Counted from the first letter of the stretch, positions 44,954 through 54,574 are shown. The stretch: DNA of 64,000 nt from Aeromonas caviae (GCF_000819785.1 NZ_CDBK01000080.1:9528-73527); one strand, 5' to 3'. Program-made: numbers and translations. The notes: generated by a model from the sequence alone, not told the origin.

Positions 44954-45562
44954 ATGAAAAAAGTACTATTTTTCCTCGCTGCCATGCTGATGATCCCCAT
45001 GGTTCACGCCGCCCCGCAATTCAAGGAAGGTGTCAACTATGACGTGGTCAGCCAGACCGGCAGCGCCCAGCCGGAAGTGATGGAGTTCTTCTCCTATTTC
45101 TGCCCGCACTGCGCCAAGTTCGAGCCGATTGCCGAGGATCTGAAGAAGAGCCTGCCGGAAGGCGTGCCGATGAAGAAGAACCCGGTGGCCTTCCTGGGCC
45201 GTGAAATGGGCCCCGAGATGCAGCGTGCCTACGCCGTCGCCAATCTGCTGAACGTGGAAGGCAAGCTGACCCCGGCCATCTTCGACAAGATCCACACCCA
45301 GCGCCAGATCCCCCAGAGCCGTGCCGACGTGAAGCAGGTCTTCGTGGACAATGGCGTGCCGGCCGAGGAGTTCGACGGTGCCGTCGACAGCTTCGCCGTC
45401 TCCGGCATGGTCTCCCAGTTCGATCGCAACACCGAGAGCTACAATGTGCGCGGTGTGCCGGCCTTCCTGGTCAACGGCAAGTACATGGTGAAGATTGAAT
45501 CCATCACTTCCCAGGAGCAGTTCAACCAGCTGGTGAAATTCCTGCTGGCCAAGAAGGACTGA
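44954..45562 (+). CDS. dsbA: Periplasmic thiol:disulfide oxidoreductase DsbA
   Basis: Introduces disulfide bonds into exported proteins. The ATG at 44954 gives 202 residues with a signal peptide (MKKVLFFLAAMLMIPMVHA, cleavage before APQF). Active site Cys50-Pro-His-Cys53 in YFCPHCAKFEP and the cis-Pro loop RGVPAFLVNG. Follows srkA; a 209-bp gap could hold its own promoter. Confidence 0.96.
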   Translation: MKKVLFFLAAMLMIPMVHAAPQFKEGVNYDVVSQTGSAQPEVMEFFSYFCPHCAKFEPIAEDLKKSLPEGVPMKKNPVAFLGREMGPEMQRAYAVANLLNVEGKLTPAIFDKIHTQRQIPQSRADVKQVFVDNGVPAEEFDGAVDSFAVSGMVSQFDRNTESYNVRGVPAFLVNGKYMVKIESITSQEQFNQLVKFLLAKKD

Positions 45563-45580
45563 TCATTCCTGAGTCGATAC

Positions 45581-45618
45581 AAAAGCCCGCCGGTGCAAAC
45601 CGGCGGGCTTTTTGTTTG
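45581..45618 (+). terminator. Terminator after dsbA
   Basis: Perfect 13-bp stem AAAGCCCGCCGGT / ACCGGCGGGCTTT with a GCAA loop and a following T tract; convergent with pncB, which it may also serve. Confidence 0.93.
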
Positions 45619-45636
45619 GCGTCTCGCGGGCCTGAC

Positions 45637-46815
45637 TCAGACCCCGACGTGGAAGGCCTGCTTGAGGTTGCGAATGAAGTCCGCATCCCGGCAGAGGGTC
45701 TTGCCCGGGCTGTCGGAGATCTTGGCAACCGGGCCGCCGTTGCACTCCATCAGCTTGAACACGATGTTCATCGGGCTGACGCCGGGCAGATCGCAGGTGA
45801 GCTTGGTGCCGATGCCGAAGCTGGTGTTGATGCGGCCACGGAAGTGGCGCAGCAGCTCGACGGCCTTGTCGAGGTTGAGCCCGTCGGAGAAGACCAGCGT
45901 CTTCTCGGCAGGATCGATGCCGAGCCGCTGATAGTGGCTGATGGCCTTCTCGCCCCACACCACGGGATCACCGGAGTCGTGGCGCAGCCCTTGGTAGCGG
46001 CTCGCCAGCTCGAAGTCGAAGTCACGCAGGAAAGCATCCATGGTGATGCAGTCGGTGAGCGCGATACCGAGGTGGTTGGTGAATTCGTCCAGCCAGCTGG
46101 TGAGGGCGGCGCGCTGGCTGAGCTCCAGCGGGAAGCCGAGCTGCTGGTGGGCCTGGAACCACTCGTGAGCCTGGGTACCCACCGCGGGCAACCGGTACTT
46201 CTGGGCCAGCAGGTAGTTGCTGGTGCCGCGAAACGCCGGCAGCCGTTCTTTGAGACGACCCACCACGGCGTCTTGTACCGCGAGGGAGAAGCGGCGACGG
46301 GTGCCGAAGTCGATGAGGTTGAACTCGCTCATCTCCTCCCGGCTCAGCTCCCGTTCCAGCTTGTCGATCTTCTGATCGAGCCGCTCCAGTGCCTGGCTGA
46401 CGCCGAACTGGGGATAGCGGAAGCGGTTACGCATCTCGCTGATGATGGCGAGCACCGGGATCTCCCACAGGATCACGTCCTGCCAGGGGCCTTCGACCCG
46501 CACATTGATGCGGCCATCCTGCTCGAACACCTTGAGCAGGGAGGCGTCCAGCGGCTTGCGGCGCAGGTGGTCCAGGTAGTCGGGCGTGAAGAAGGGGCGT
46601 TCGGCCAGGAAGTCGAGTTCGGACCGGGTCAGGCGCAGGGAGCCGGCGAGGCGCAGTTGTTCCTCGATCTGGCCCATCATGGGCAGCAGATCTTCTTCGT
46701 TGCGGCTGTGGAACTCGGCGACGACGTCGGCATCCGGATAGCGATGGAACACCGCCTGCTGCATGTGCAGCTTGTAGGCATCGGTGTCGAGCAGGCTGTG
46801 GAGGATGGGAGGCAT
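45637..46815 (-). CDS. pncB: Nicotinate phosphoribosyltransferase
   Basis: Converts nicotinate and PRPP to nicotinate mononucleotide in NAD salvage. The ATG at 46815 (MPPILHSLLDTDAYKLHMQQ), with AGGAG 7 bp upstream, gives 392 residues; the frame is open to 46848. FHSRNEEDLL, FGTRRRFS, the catalytic region RHDSGDP and SFGIGTKLTCD are conserved. Downstream of the nicotinamidase gene in the same direction. Confidence 0.95.
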   Translation of the reverse strand: MPPILHSLLDTDAYKLHMQQAVFHRYPDADVVAEFHSRNEEDLLPMMGQIEEQLRLAGSLRLTRSELDFLAERPFFTPDYLDHLRRKPLDASLLKVFEQDGRINVRVEGPWQDVILWEIPVLAIISEMRNRFRYPQFGVSQALERLDQKIDKLERELSREEMSEFNLIDFGTRRRFSLAVQDAVVGRLKERLPAFRGTSNYLLAQKYRLPAVGTQAHEWFQAHQQLGFPLELSQRAALTSWLDEFTNHLGIALTDCITMDAFLRDFDFELASRYQGLRHDSGDPVVWGEKAISHYQRLGIDPAEKTLVFSDGLNLDKAVELLRHFRGRINTSFGIGTKLTCDLPGVSPMNIVFKLMECNGGPVAKISDSPGKTLCRDADFIRNLKQAFHVGV

Positions 46816-46916
46816 ATCAGGCTCCTGTGATGAGTGCTGCGCGGGCAACGCACTCTGGCTGCATCTGTGACGGGTGGGCGCCGGTGTCGGGTGGGCAGTG
46901 GAAAATGGAAGGCATG

Positions 46917-47552
46917 TCAGGCATCCAGCAGGCGTTGAATGTCGGCCAGGGTCTGGGCCAGCTCGGCGCCGGCCTCGATCATCCGGGTGCGGGCCTGGTC
47001 GATTGTCTCGGGGGCGATGCCGCGGCAGGCGTCGAGGTGGACGATGACCCGGAAACCGGCGCGACGCAGTTGCAGCACGCTGGTCTTGACGCAGTAGTCG
47101 GTGGCGAGGCCGCCGACCAGCACGGTAGTGACGCCGCGGGCGTGCAGAAACTCGATGAGCCCGGTGCTGCGGCGCTCCGCCAGGTCGTGATAGCAGGCGC
47201 CATAGGGATGCAGGTCCGGCTCGACCCCCTTCCAGACGAAGAAGTCGTAGTCGATGGGGGCGGGCAGGCCGTCGAGCAGCTCGAACCCAGGTGTGCCGGG
47301 AACGCAGTGGGCCGGCCAGGTGAGATCGGCATTCGCCAGAGCAAGGGGCTGCAACATGGCGCCGGGTTCGGTCACCACCCAGGGGGCGTTCGCGGGGTGG
47401 GCATCCTTGCTGCCGGCTCGCAGGGTGGCGAGGGCAGCCTGGGCATTGAGCGCCGCCACTATGGTATCCCCGCCAGCGACGGGCAGCTCGTTCGGGCAGA
47501 GGGGGGTGAATCCCTTCTGCGCATCAATATCCAGGCTGGCGATGATTCCCAT
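46917..47552 (-). CDS. Nicotinamidase / isochorismatase-family hydrolase
   Basis: 211 residues. Catalytic triad pattern of PncA: Asp in SLDIDAQKGFTPLCP, Lys in VWKGVEPDLHPYGA, and the nucleophilic Cys in GGLATDYCVKTSVLQL. Deamidates nicotinamide to nicotinate, the substrate of the next gene, pncB. More divergent than E. coli PncA, hence no symbol. Divergent from nrtR across the palindromic operator. Confidence 0.88.
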   Translation of the reverse strand: MGIIASLDIDAQKGFTPLCPNELPVAGGDTIVAALNAQAALATLRAGSKDAHPANAPWVVTEPGAMLQPLALANADLTWPAHCVPGTPGFELLDGLPAPIDYDFFVWKGVEPDLHPYGACYHDLAERRSTGLIEFLHARGVTTVLVGGLATDYCVKTSVLQLRRAGFRVIVHLDACRGIAPETIDQARTRMIEAGAELAQTLADIQRLLDA

Positions 47553-47567
47553 GGATGGCTCCTTAAC

Positions 47568-47588
47568 ATAATATTCTTGTGATATTAT
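47568..47588. promoter_or_regulatory. Probable NrtR operator
   Basis: ATAATAT - 7 bp - ATATTAT, a perfect 21-bp palindrome in the 74-bp divergent gap between the nicotinamidase gene and nrtR. NrtR proteins bind such sites and are released by ADP-ribose. Confidence 0.8.
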
Positions 47589-47626
47589 CTACCAAACATT
47601 ATTAGAAGGCGAGCAGGTCGACCAGG

Positions 47627-48277
47627 ATGCCGAGAATGAGTCTGGATATGGTGGTGCTGCGGTTGCGCGAGGAGCGGCTCGAGCTGCTTCTCGAGACCCG
47701 GGATCGCCCCCCCTTTGCCCACTGCTGGCAGTTGCCGGCCCTGCGCATCGACGAGACCCGGGATCGGGATCTGGACGCGGCTCGCCATCGCCTTCTGGCA
47801 GAGTGGGGGCTGGAGCACTGCTACAGCGAGCAGGTCTGTACCCTCGGCAATCTGGAGCGGGATCCCCGCGGCTGGTCCACCACCCTCGTCTATCTCTGTC
47901 TGGCGGATCCCGATGGGGGGGCGGTGCGCGGTCGCTGGCATCCTCTGGACGATCTGCCCGGCCTGCAACTCGCCTTCGATCACGGCAAGCTGGTCGCCAT
48001 GGGGCTGGAGCGGCTGCGCATCAAGAGCCGTTACAGCACCCTGCCGCTGCATCTGCTGGGGGCAGAATTCACCCTCTCCGAGGTGCAACGGGCGTTCGAG
48101 ATCGTCCTGCAGACCCCCATGAACACGGCCGCATTTCGCAAGCGGCTCCACCGTGCCGACATCCTGGTGGACACAGGGCGCAAGCGCACCGGCAAGCAAC
48201 GTCCCGCCATCCTCTATCGGCTGGAGACCCCCTGTTGCGTCATGTTCGATCAGGTGATGCACGGTGCGGAAGCATAA
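47627..48277 (+). CDS. nrtR: Nudix-related transcriptional regulator NrtR
   Basis: 216 residues. An N-terminal Nudix-like domain (MSLDMVVLRLREERLELLLE) lacks the GX5EX7REUXEEXGU catalytic box, as expected for a sensor, and a C-terminal winged helix (KRLHRADILVDTGRKRTGKQ, then RPAILYRL) gives the conserved NrtR DNA-binding region. Represses NAD salvage genes; here it is divergent from the pncA-like/pncB pair. ATG at 47627 or 47636. Confidence 0.88.
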   Translation: MPRMSLDMVVLRLREERLELLLETRDRPPFAHCWQLPALRIDETRDRDLDAARHRLLAEWGLEHCYSEQVCTLGNLERDPRGWSTTLVYLCLADPDGGAVRGRWHPLDDLPGLQLAFDHGKLVAMGLERLRIKSRYSTLPLHLLGAEFTLSEVQRAFEIVLQTPMNTAAFRKRLHRADILVDTGRKRTGKQRPAILYRLETPCCVMFDQVMHGAEA

Positions 48278-48353
48278 GCCGATGTCTGCGAAAGCCGGAC
48301 TGTCGCCCCATAGCGGGTCTGGTGCACTGGTACCTCACACAGGAAGTGAAAGC

Positions 48354-48842
48354 ATGGGAGAGACGGGAATGCACAAGGTGCTGGTGAGCGCCTGTCTGCT
48401 GGGGCAGCCAGTGCGTTACGACGGCCAGAGCAAGGGGATTGTCAGCGACTGGCTGCAGGCGCTGGGAGCCGAGGGGCGGGCGCTGGCCTTCTGCCCCGAG
48501 GTGGCGGGTGGCCTGCCGACCCCGCGCCCTCCTGCCGAGCGGCAGGGTGAGCGGGTGATGACCGAAAGTGGGCTGGATGTGACCGCCGAGTTCGATCGCG
48601 GCGCCGAACTCGCGCTCGAGCTCTGCCAGGCCCAGGGCATTCGCTTCGCCCTGCTGAAAGAGGGGAGCCCCTCCTGCGGCAGCGGCCGCATCTACAACGG
48701 CCGCTTTGAAGGAGTCTCCATGACGGGAGAGGGCAAGACCACCGCCCTGCTGCGCCGCCACGGCATCGCAGTGTTCAGCGAGGATCAGTTGCCCGAGCTG
48801 GCGTCGGCCCTCTTCTTGGCCGCCACCTCGGCGGGCTCCTGA
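48354..48842 (+). CDS. DUF523 family protein
   Basis: The ATG at 48354, with AGGAAG upstream, gives 162 residues. HKVLVSACLLGQPVRYDG at the N-terminus, FCPEVAGGLPTPRPPAE and LKEGSPSCGS are the cysteine-bearing DUF523 signatures. Function unknown. Its 3' end overlaps the convergent acyltransferase gene by 58 bp. Confidence 0.82.
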   Translation: MGETGMHKVLVSACLLGQPVRYDGQSKGIVSDWLQALGAEGRALAFCPEVAGGLPTPRPPAERQGERVMTESGLDVTAEFDRGAELALELCQAQGIRFALLKEGSPSCGSGRIYNGRFEGVSMTGEGKTTALLRRHGIAVFSEDQLPELASALFLAATSAGS

Positions 48843-49732
48843 GCTCGCCGCCACCCTTCCAGCACCTCGTCCTTCTCCCGCCAACGCTGGTTCAGCCACT
48901 CCTGGAAACCGCGTTTGAACTGCTTGTCGTTGAAGTAGTCCCCCACCAGTTGCTCGTCCACCGGCAGCTCCTCGATTCGCACCCGGATGCGCTTCATCTT
49001 CCCCATCAGGAAATCCTTGAAGGGGGTGTTGGGGTTGTCCGGGTAGCTGATGGTGACGTTGATCAGGCTGTCGAACTGATCGCCCATGGCTGCCAGGGTG
49101 AAGGCGAGTCCTGCCGCCTTGGGGGGCATGAGATGGCGATAGCGGGAGCGGGCGGCCTCGCGCTTCTGATCGGTGAAGCGGGTCCCCTCCACGAAGTTGA
49201 TGACGGTGGTGGGAATGTGGCGAAACTTCTCGCAGGCGTTGCGGGTGGTCTCGATATCCTTGCCCCGCAGATGTGGATTTCTTAACAGAAACTCTCTCGA
49301 ATAGCGGCGCATAAAGGGCATGTCCAGCCCCCAGCACGCGAGCCCCAGCAGCGGTATGTAAATGAGCTCGTGCTTCATGAAGAACTTGGGCACCGGTAGC
49401 CGATTGCGAAACAGGTGGCCGAGCACCACGATATCGGTCCAGCTCATGTGGTTGCTGATGATGAGATACCAGCCATCCTTGCGCAGCCGGGTATTGTCCT
49501 CAATCTGCCAGTCGATGCGGGTAGTGAGGCGGATCACCAGGGCGTTGCAACCGAGCCACAGGCCCATGAAGCGGTTGTTGAGCCGGCTGCAGGCGCGACC
49601 AAAGGCCGGCACGGGCAGCAGCAGTTTGGCCAGTGACACCAGCAGGATCAGGCTGGCGCACAGGGCGGTAAACAGTATGGTCAGGCCGGCGCTGATGAAC
49701 AGCACCAGGGGGCCCGGGAGCAGGTTTGGCAT
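48785..49732 (-). CDS. YihG-like 1-acylglycerol-3-phosphate acyltransferase family protein (copy 2)
   Basis: 315 residues. N-terminal membrane helix (ISAGLTILFTALCASLILLV), the PlsC catalytic motif SNHMSWTD near residue 93, and INFVEGTRFT for glycerolphosphate binding. E. coli YihG is a minor acyltransferase located near dsbA. This copy lies 7 bp downstream of a paralogue with the same organisation, so a tandem duplication. The 3' end overlaps the DUF523 gene convergently. Confidence 0.88.
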   Translation of the reverse strand: MPNLLPGPLVLFISAGLTILFTALCASLILLVSLAKLLLPVPAFGRACSRLNNRFMGLWLGCNALVIRLTTRIDWQIEDNTRLRKDGWYLIISNHMSWTDIVVLGHLFRNRLPVPKFFMKHELIYIPLLGLACWGLDMPFMRRYSREFLLRNPHLRGKDIETTRNACEKFRHIPTTVINFVEGTRFTDQKREAARSRYRHLMPPKAAGLAFTLAAMGDQFDSLINVTISYPDNPNTPFKDFLMGKMKRIRVRIEELPVDEQLVGDYFNDKQFKRGFQEWLNQRWREKDEVLEGWRRAQEPAEVAAKKRADASSGN

Positions 49733-49739
49733 GAGTGTC

Positions 49740-50639
49740 TTACTGCGTCTTGTCCGCCAGCAGCTTATCCAGGGTCTGGTCCTTCTCGTGCCAGATCCCG
49801 TTCAACCACTGTTGAAACTCTTGTTGGAACTCGGGGTCATTGAAGTAATCCCCCACCAGATTGCGTTCGATCGGCAGAAAGCGGACCCGAACCTTGATCT
49901 CCTTGACCCGACCGCACATGAAGTCCCAGTAGCTGGGGACGCCGCCGGGATAGGCGATGGTCACATCCACCAGCTTGTGCAGTTGATCCCCCATGGCCGC
50001 CAGGGTGAAGGCGATGCCCCCTGCTCTCGGGTGCAGCAGATGACGATAGGGTGCCCCTTGCCTGTCGTGCTTGCCGACGGTGAAGCGGGTCCCTTCCACG
50101 AAGTTCATCACACTCACCGGCATATGGCGGAAACGGGCACACGCCTTGCGCGTGGTTTCTATGTCTTTTCCCCTCAGATGCGGGTGCTTTTCCAGAAATT
50201 TTCTGGAATAACGCCGCATGAATGGGAAATCCAGCGCCCACCAGGCCAGACCGAGAAAAGGTACCCAAATCAGTTCTTTCTTGAGGAAAAACTTCAGGAA
50301 GGGGATTTTTTGATTAAAAATCCGCTGCAATACCAGTATGTCGACCCAGGATTGGTGGTTGGCAATCACCATATACCACTCATTCCGGCGCCCTTTGTCC
50401 ACTCCGACCACATCGAAAGGGGTGTTGATGATGGTTTTCTGGATCAGATTGTTAAAACCTATCCAGTGGGTGGCGCAGCCGTCCAGGAGTGTGTTGCAGA
50501 GACGTCGCGCCCCCTTGAAGGGCAGCAGCAGCTTGATGAGGCCAAGCAGCAGGACGGGGACAAACCAGAACAGGGTGTTGATGAAATAGAGCAGGGTCGA
50601 GAGGCTGCCGCGCAGTCGCTCTATCAGCTTGTTGGGCAT
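49740..50639 (-). CDS. YihG-like 1-acylglycerol-3-phosphate acyltransferase family protein (copy 1)
   Basis: The ATG at 50639 (MPNKLIERLRGSLSTLLYFI) gives 299 residues; the frame is open to 50696. NHQSWVD catalytic motif, FPFMRRYSRKFLEKHPHLRG and MNFVEGTRFT align with the neighbouring copy, while the N-terminal membrane region and C-terminus have diverged. Lower GC than its neighbour in places. Likely membrane-bound lysophosphatidate acyltransferase. Confidence 0.88.
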   Translation of the reverse strand: MPNKLIERLRGSLSTLLYFINTLFWFVPVLLLGLIKLLLPFKGARRLCNTLLDGCATHWIGFNNLIQKTIINTPFDVVGVDKGRRNEWYMVIANHQSWVDILVLQRIFNQKIPFLKFFLKKELIWVPFLGLAWWALDFPFMRRYSRKFLEKHPHLRGKDIETTRKACARFRHMPVSVMNFVEGTRFTVGKHDRQGAPYRHLLHPRAGGIAFTLAAMGDQLHKLVDVTIAYPGGVPSYWDFMCGRVKEIKVRVRFLPIERNLVGDYFNDPEFQQEFQQWLNGIWHEKDQTLDKLLADKTQ

Positions 50640-50771
50640 GGTGGAATCCGTCTTCGTATCGGTGGATGGCAACCAAGTGGTCAGATCTGTTGCCATAATA
50701 TCAGCCGGCCCACGACTAGACCATGGTGGCGCCCTTTCCGAGTCGGGTGGTGGCTGCTGTCGTTCCCCCGC

Positions 50772-52289
50772 TCACTGGCCCCCGCGCAGCCGCGACAACA
50801 GCCTATCCATGGCACGATAGCCCAGGGCTTCGATCAGATGCGCTCTCTCGATGGTGGCGTGCCCCGCCAGATCGGCGATGGTGCGCGATACCCGCAGGAT
50901 GCGGTGCCAGGCCCGGATGCTGAGCCCCAGCTTCTGGATGGCACCTTCCAGAAACTCGGCATCCTGTGGCGATAATCTGCAAACATCTTCGATTTCACGA
51001 CTATCCAGCAGGTTATTGAGTTTTCCGCTGCGACTCAGCATGCGCTCTCGCGCCCCCAGCACCCGTTCGCGTATCTGCTGGCTCGATTCCCCCCGCTCCG
51101 CCTTGCCGGTCAGGCTCCCCCTGGGCAAGAGCGGGACCTCTACCGTCAGATCGAACCGGTCGAGAAAGGGGCCGGAGAGCTTGCCCAGATAGCGCAGGAT
51201 CTGATCCGGGCTGGAGCGGGTCTGGCCGTCGCCATAATGGCCGCAGGGGCTGGGATTCATGGCACCCACCAGCTGGAAGCGGGCGGGAAAATCCACCTGG
51301 CGGGCGGCACGACTGATGGTGATGTGCCCGGTTTCCAGCGGCTCGCGCAGGGAGTCGAGCACCTTGCGCTCGAACTCCGGCAGTTCATCCAGAAACAGTA
51401 CCCCGTTGTGGGCGAGGGAAATTTCGCCAGGCCTGGGATGGGTACCCCCGCCCACCAGCGCCACCGCCGAGGCGCTGTGATGGGGCGTGCGATACGGCCT
51501 GTGGTGCCAGTGGCCGGCGCGGGGGGTGAGGCCGCCGATGGAGTGAATGGCGGCGGTCTGCTGCGCCTCCTGTTCGCTTAGCGGTGGCAGAATGCCGGGC
51601 AGACGGCTGGCCAGCATGCTCTTGCCGGTGCCGGGGGGGCCGATGAACAGCAGGTTGTGGCTGCCAGCTGCGGCGATCTCCAGCGCCCGCTTCGCCTGGG
51701 ACTGACCGATCACATCCTGCAGATCCGGCACGTCGGGCAGGATCTCCGCGCTCTGGGGTTCCGGCAGCGGCAGTTCGTACTGGCCCGCCAGCCAGGCGGT
51801 GACCGCCAGCAGCTGGTGGGCGGTGCGCACCTCGGCATCCTGTATGAGGGAAGCCTCCGGACCGTTCTCCCGTGGGACCAGCAGGGTGCGCCCTGCGTCG
51901 CGGCAGGCGAGCACCGAGGGGAGCACCCCAAGCACGGGGCGGATCTCGCCCGTCAGGGCCAATTCCCCTAAAAATTCGTGATCGAGCAGGTATTTTGCGG
52001 GTATCTGCTTGGATGCGGCGAGAATGCCGATGGCGATTGCCAGGTCGAAGCGGCCCCCCTCTTTGGGCAGATCCGCAGGGGCCAGGTTGACCGTGATGTG
52101 CTTGGCCGGAAATTCGAAATTGCCGTTGAGCAGGGCGCTGCGCACCCGATCCCGCGACTCTTTCACCGAGGTTTCCGGCAACCCCACCATGTTGAAGGCG
52201 GGCAGGCCGTTGGAGAGGTGCACCTCCACCGTGACTTGCGGCGCCGCTATCCCCAGGCTGGCACGGCTATAAACAACAGCTAATGACAT
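50772..52289 (-). CDS. comM: ComM/YifB-type AAA+ ATPase
   Basis: 505 residues. N-terminal ChlI-like domain (VEVHLSNGLPAFNMVGLPET), Walker A GPPGTGKSM near residue 215, Walker B GVLFLDELPEF, and a C-terminal Mg-chelatase-type domain. ComM is a branch-migration helicase used in natural transformation in Vibrio and other bacteria. Divergent from the ilv operon, as yifB is in E. coli. The gene is intact; comM is often an island insertion site. Confidence 0.93.
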   Translation of the reverse strand: MSLAVVYSRASLGIAAPQVTVEVHLSNGLPAFNMVGLPETSVKESRDRVRSALLNGNFEFPAKHITVNLAPADLPKEGGRFDLAIAIGILAASKQIPAKYLLDHEFLGELALTGEIRPVLGVLPSVLACRDAGRTLLVPRENGPEASLIQDAEVRTAHQLLAVTAWLAGQYELPLPEPQSAEILPDVPDLQDVIGQSQAKRALEIAAAGSHNLLFIGPPGTGKSMLASRLPGILPPLSEQEAQQTAAIHSIGGLTPRAGHWHHRPYRTPHHSASAVALVGGGTHPRPGEISLAHNGVLFLDELPEFERKVLDSLREPLETGHITISRAARQVDFPARFQLVGAMNPSPCGHYGDGQTRSSPDQILRYLGKLSGPFLDRFDLTVEVPLLPRGSLTGKAERGESSQQIRERVLGARERMLSRSGKLNNLLDSREIEDVCRLSPQDAEFLEGAIQKLGLSIRAWHRILRVSRTIADLAGHATIERAHLIEALGYRAMDRLLSRLRGGQ

Positions 52290-52488
52290 AAATACCGTCC
52301 TTGGTTTGATGTATATGCTGGTTAACCGTTTTTTATTAGTTTTTTGTTCCAGTCGTCAGGTTTCAGAGCAGTCAAAATCAGAGTCTTGTCAGGTAAAAAG
52401 TGCTTGCCCAATAAAAATCACCGTGCTAGTTCTAATAGCCATTCGCGGCAAGCTCCGCTCCCATTTCACAGGATTTCCGGTTGTAACT

Positions 52489-52587
52489 ATGAACATGGCC
52501 TCCCGTTTCGTCAGCATTATTGTGGTCCTAGTGGTGATTATTATCTCACCGCTCGGGGCTCGTTTGGCTGCACGGAACAAGGGATAG
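52489..52587 (+). CDS. ilvL: ilv operon leader peptide
   Basis: 32 codons, [20 protein letters not shown] followed by [12 protein letters not shown]. Eleven of twelve residues from 8 to 19 are Val, Ile or Leu, so ribosome stalling would report charging of the three branched-chain tRNAs. Closely resembles E. coli IlvL. Followed by the attenuator terminator 30 bp later. Confidence 0.93.
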   Translation: MNMASRFVSIIVVLVVIIISPLGARLAARNKG

Positions 52588-52616
52588 ACCCACCACCGGA
52601 CAGAACGAAACAAGCG

Positions 52617-52650
52617 ACCCCCGAGCCTCACGGCCCGGGGGTTTTTTTTC
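52617..52650 (+). terminator. ilv attenuator terminator
   Basis: Stem CCCCCGAGCC / GGCCCGGGGG with one mismatch and a TCAC loop, then eight T residues. Lies between the leader peptide and ilvG, the expected attenuator position. Confidence 0.92.
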
Positions 52651-52673
52651 GACCAAAGGACAGGATTTTCCAC

Positions 52674-54320
52674 ATGAACGGCGCGCAGTTTTTGGTACAG
52701 GCTCTCAAGAAACAGGGTGTGACCCAGGTGTTTGGTTACCCGGGCGGGGCCATCATGCCGGTCTACGACGCCCTGTATGACGGTGGCCTGGCCCATCAGC
52801 TCTGCCGCCACGAGCAGGGGGCCGCCATGGCCGCGGTGGGTTATGCCCGCGCTTCCGGTCAGGTGGGGGTCTGCATCGCCACCTCTGGCCCCGGCGCCAC
52901 CAATCTGGTCACCGGCCTCGCGGAGGCACTGCTCGACTCTGTACCGCTGGTGGCCATCAGCGGCCAGGTGCCCTGCGCCGCCGTCGGTACCGATGCCTTT
53001 CAGGAAGTGGACGTGCTCGGCATGTCCCTTTCCTGCACCAAGCACTCCTTCATGGTGACGGACCCGGCGGATCTGGGACGGGTCATTGCCGAAGCCTTCG
53101 CCATCGCCACCGAAGGGCGTCCGGGCCCCGTGCTCATCGACCTGCCCAAGGATGTGCAACTGGCCGCCGTTCCCTCTCAAAGCCCGCTGTTTGCAGTGGA
53201 GGAACCCGACCCCCTGAATCCGGCCGAACTGACGGTCGCCCGTACCCTGCTGGCCGGTGCTGAGCGTCCGGTACTCTACGTCGGTGGCGGGGTGGGCATG
53301 GCCAATGCCGAGCAGCAGCTGCGCGACTTTGCCGCCACCACGGGGATGCCGGCGGTCACCACCCTCAAGGGGATAGGTGCCCTCGACCCCGACAGCCCCG
53401 TTTATCTGGGCATGCTCGGCATGCACGGTACCAAGGCCGCCAACCTGGCGGTGCAGCAGTGCGATCTGCTGGTGGTGGTAGGCGCCCGTTTCGATGATCG
53501 GGTGACCGGCAAGCTGGAAGAGTTTGCCCCCGAGGCGAAGGTGATCCACCTGGATGTGGACGCCGCCGAGTTCGGCAAGCGCCGCGCCGCCGATGTGGGC
53601 ATCACCACGGATCTCAAGCGTGTGCTGCCCGCCCTGGCGATGACGCTGACCCTCGACCCCTGGCGCGAGCACTGCGCCACCATGGCTCGGGAATACGCCT
53701 TCCGCTACGACCATCCGGGTCAGGCCATCTACGCCCCGGCCCTGCTCAAAGAGCTTTCAAGCCAGCTGCCTGACACCAGCGTGGTGGCCTGCGACGTGGG
53801 TCAGCACCAGATGTGGGTGGCCCAGCACATGCGTTTCACCAGCCCGCGCAACCACCTCTCCAGTGCCGGCCTAGGCACCATGGGCTTCGGCCTGCCCGCC
53901 GCCATCGGCGCCAAGATGTCGCGCCCCGATGACGAGGTGGTGCTGGTGAGCGGTGACGGCTCCTTCATGATGAACGTGCAGGAGCTCGGCACCATCCGCC
54001 GTGCCCGGCTCAAGGTGAAGATGGTGCTGCTGGACAACCAGCGCCTCGGCATGGTGCGCCAATGGCAGGAGCTGTTCTTCGACGGTCGCTACAGCGAGAC
54101 CAATCTGTCCGACAACCCCGATTTCGTCGCTCTGGCCGCCGCCTTCGGCATCCCAGGCGAGACCATCACATGCAAGGAAGAGATAGGTCCGGCACTGGAT
54201 CGCCTGCTGGCGAGCGAGAGTGCCTATCTGCTGCATGTGGCTATTTCAGAGGAAGAAAATGTCTGGCCCCTGGTTCCGCCAGGAGTCGCCAACCACAAGA
54301 TGATGGAGCAACGCCTATGA
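52674..54320 (+). CDS. ilvG: Acetolactate synthase II large subunit
   Basis: 548 residues from the ATG at 52674 ([20 protein letters not shown]). The catalytic Glu lies in [19 protein letters not shown]; the ThDP-binding motif [20 protein letters not shown] is intact. Joins pyruvate with pyruvate or 2-ketobutyrate, first common step of branched-chain amino acid synthesis. Full length, without the frameshift of E. coli K-12 ilvG. Stop overlaps the ilvM start. Confidence 0.96.
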   Translation: MNGAQFLVQALKKQGVTQVFGYPGGAIMPVYDALYDGGLAHQLCRHEQGAAMAAVGYARASGQVGVCIATSGPGATNLVTGLAEALLDSVPLVAISGQVPCAAVGTDAFQEVDVLGMSLSCTKHSFMVTDPADLGRVIAEAFAIATEGRPGPVLIDLPKDVQLAAVPSQSPLFAVEEPDPLNPAELTVARTLLAGAERPVLYVGGGVGMANAEQQLRDFAATTGMPAVTTLKGIGALDPDSPVYLGMLGMHGTKAANLAVQQCDLLVVVGARFDDRVTGKLEEFAPEAKVIHLDVDAAEFGKRRAADVGITTDLKRVLPALAMTLTLDPWREHCATMAREYAFRYDHPGQAIYAPALLKELSSQLPDTSVVACDVGQHQMWVAQHMRFTSPRNHLSSAGLGTMGFGLPAAIGAKMSRPDDEVVLVSGDGSFMMNVQELGTIRRARLKVKMVLLDNQRLGMVRQWQELFFDGRYSETNLSDNPDFVALAAAFGIPGETITCKEEIGPALDRLLASESAYLLHVAISEEENVWPLVPPGVANHKMMEQRL

Positions 54321-54574
54321 ACCAGCTCAATACCAGCACCCTGGAAATCCATGCCCAACCCAGACCCGAAGTGATGGAACGGGTGCTGCGGGTGGTCCGT
54401 CACCGCGGTTTCAATCTCTGCGCCCTCAACATGGAGCAGGATTGCCAACAGCTGCGGATCACGGTTACTGTCGAATCGGTACGTCCCATCCAGCAGTTGT
54501 GGAGCCAGCTGGTGAAGCTGGTGGATGTCTCCCGGGTCGATGCACTGGAACAGCAACCCCGGATCAGAGCTTAA
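54317..54574 (+). CDS. ilvM: Acetolactate synthase II small (regulatory) subunit
   Basis: 85 residues starting in the ilvG stop (ATGA overlap). ACT-type fold: [20 protein letters not shown] and [20 protein letters not shown]. Needed for activity and stability of IlvG. Confidence 0.92.
   Translation: MNQLNTSTLEIHAQPRPEVMERVLRVVRHRGFNLCALNMEQDCQQLRITVTVESVRPIQQLWSQLVKLVDVSRVDALEQQPRIRA

Noticed and set aside
52674-54320. Frameshifted ilvG as in E. coli K-12
   Set aside because: The reading frame is continuous for 548 codons and overlaps ilvM normally.
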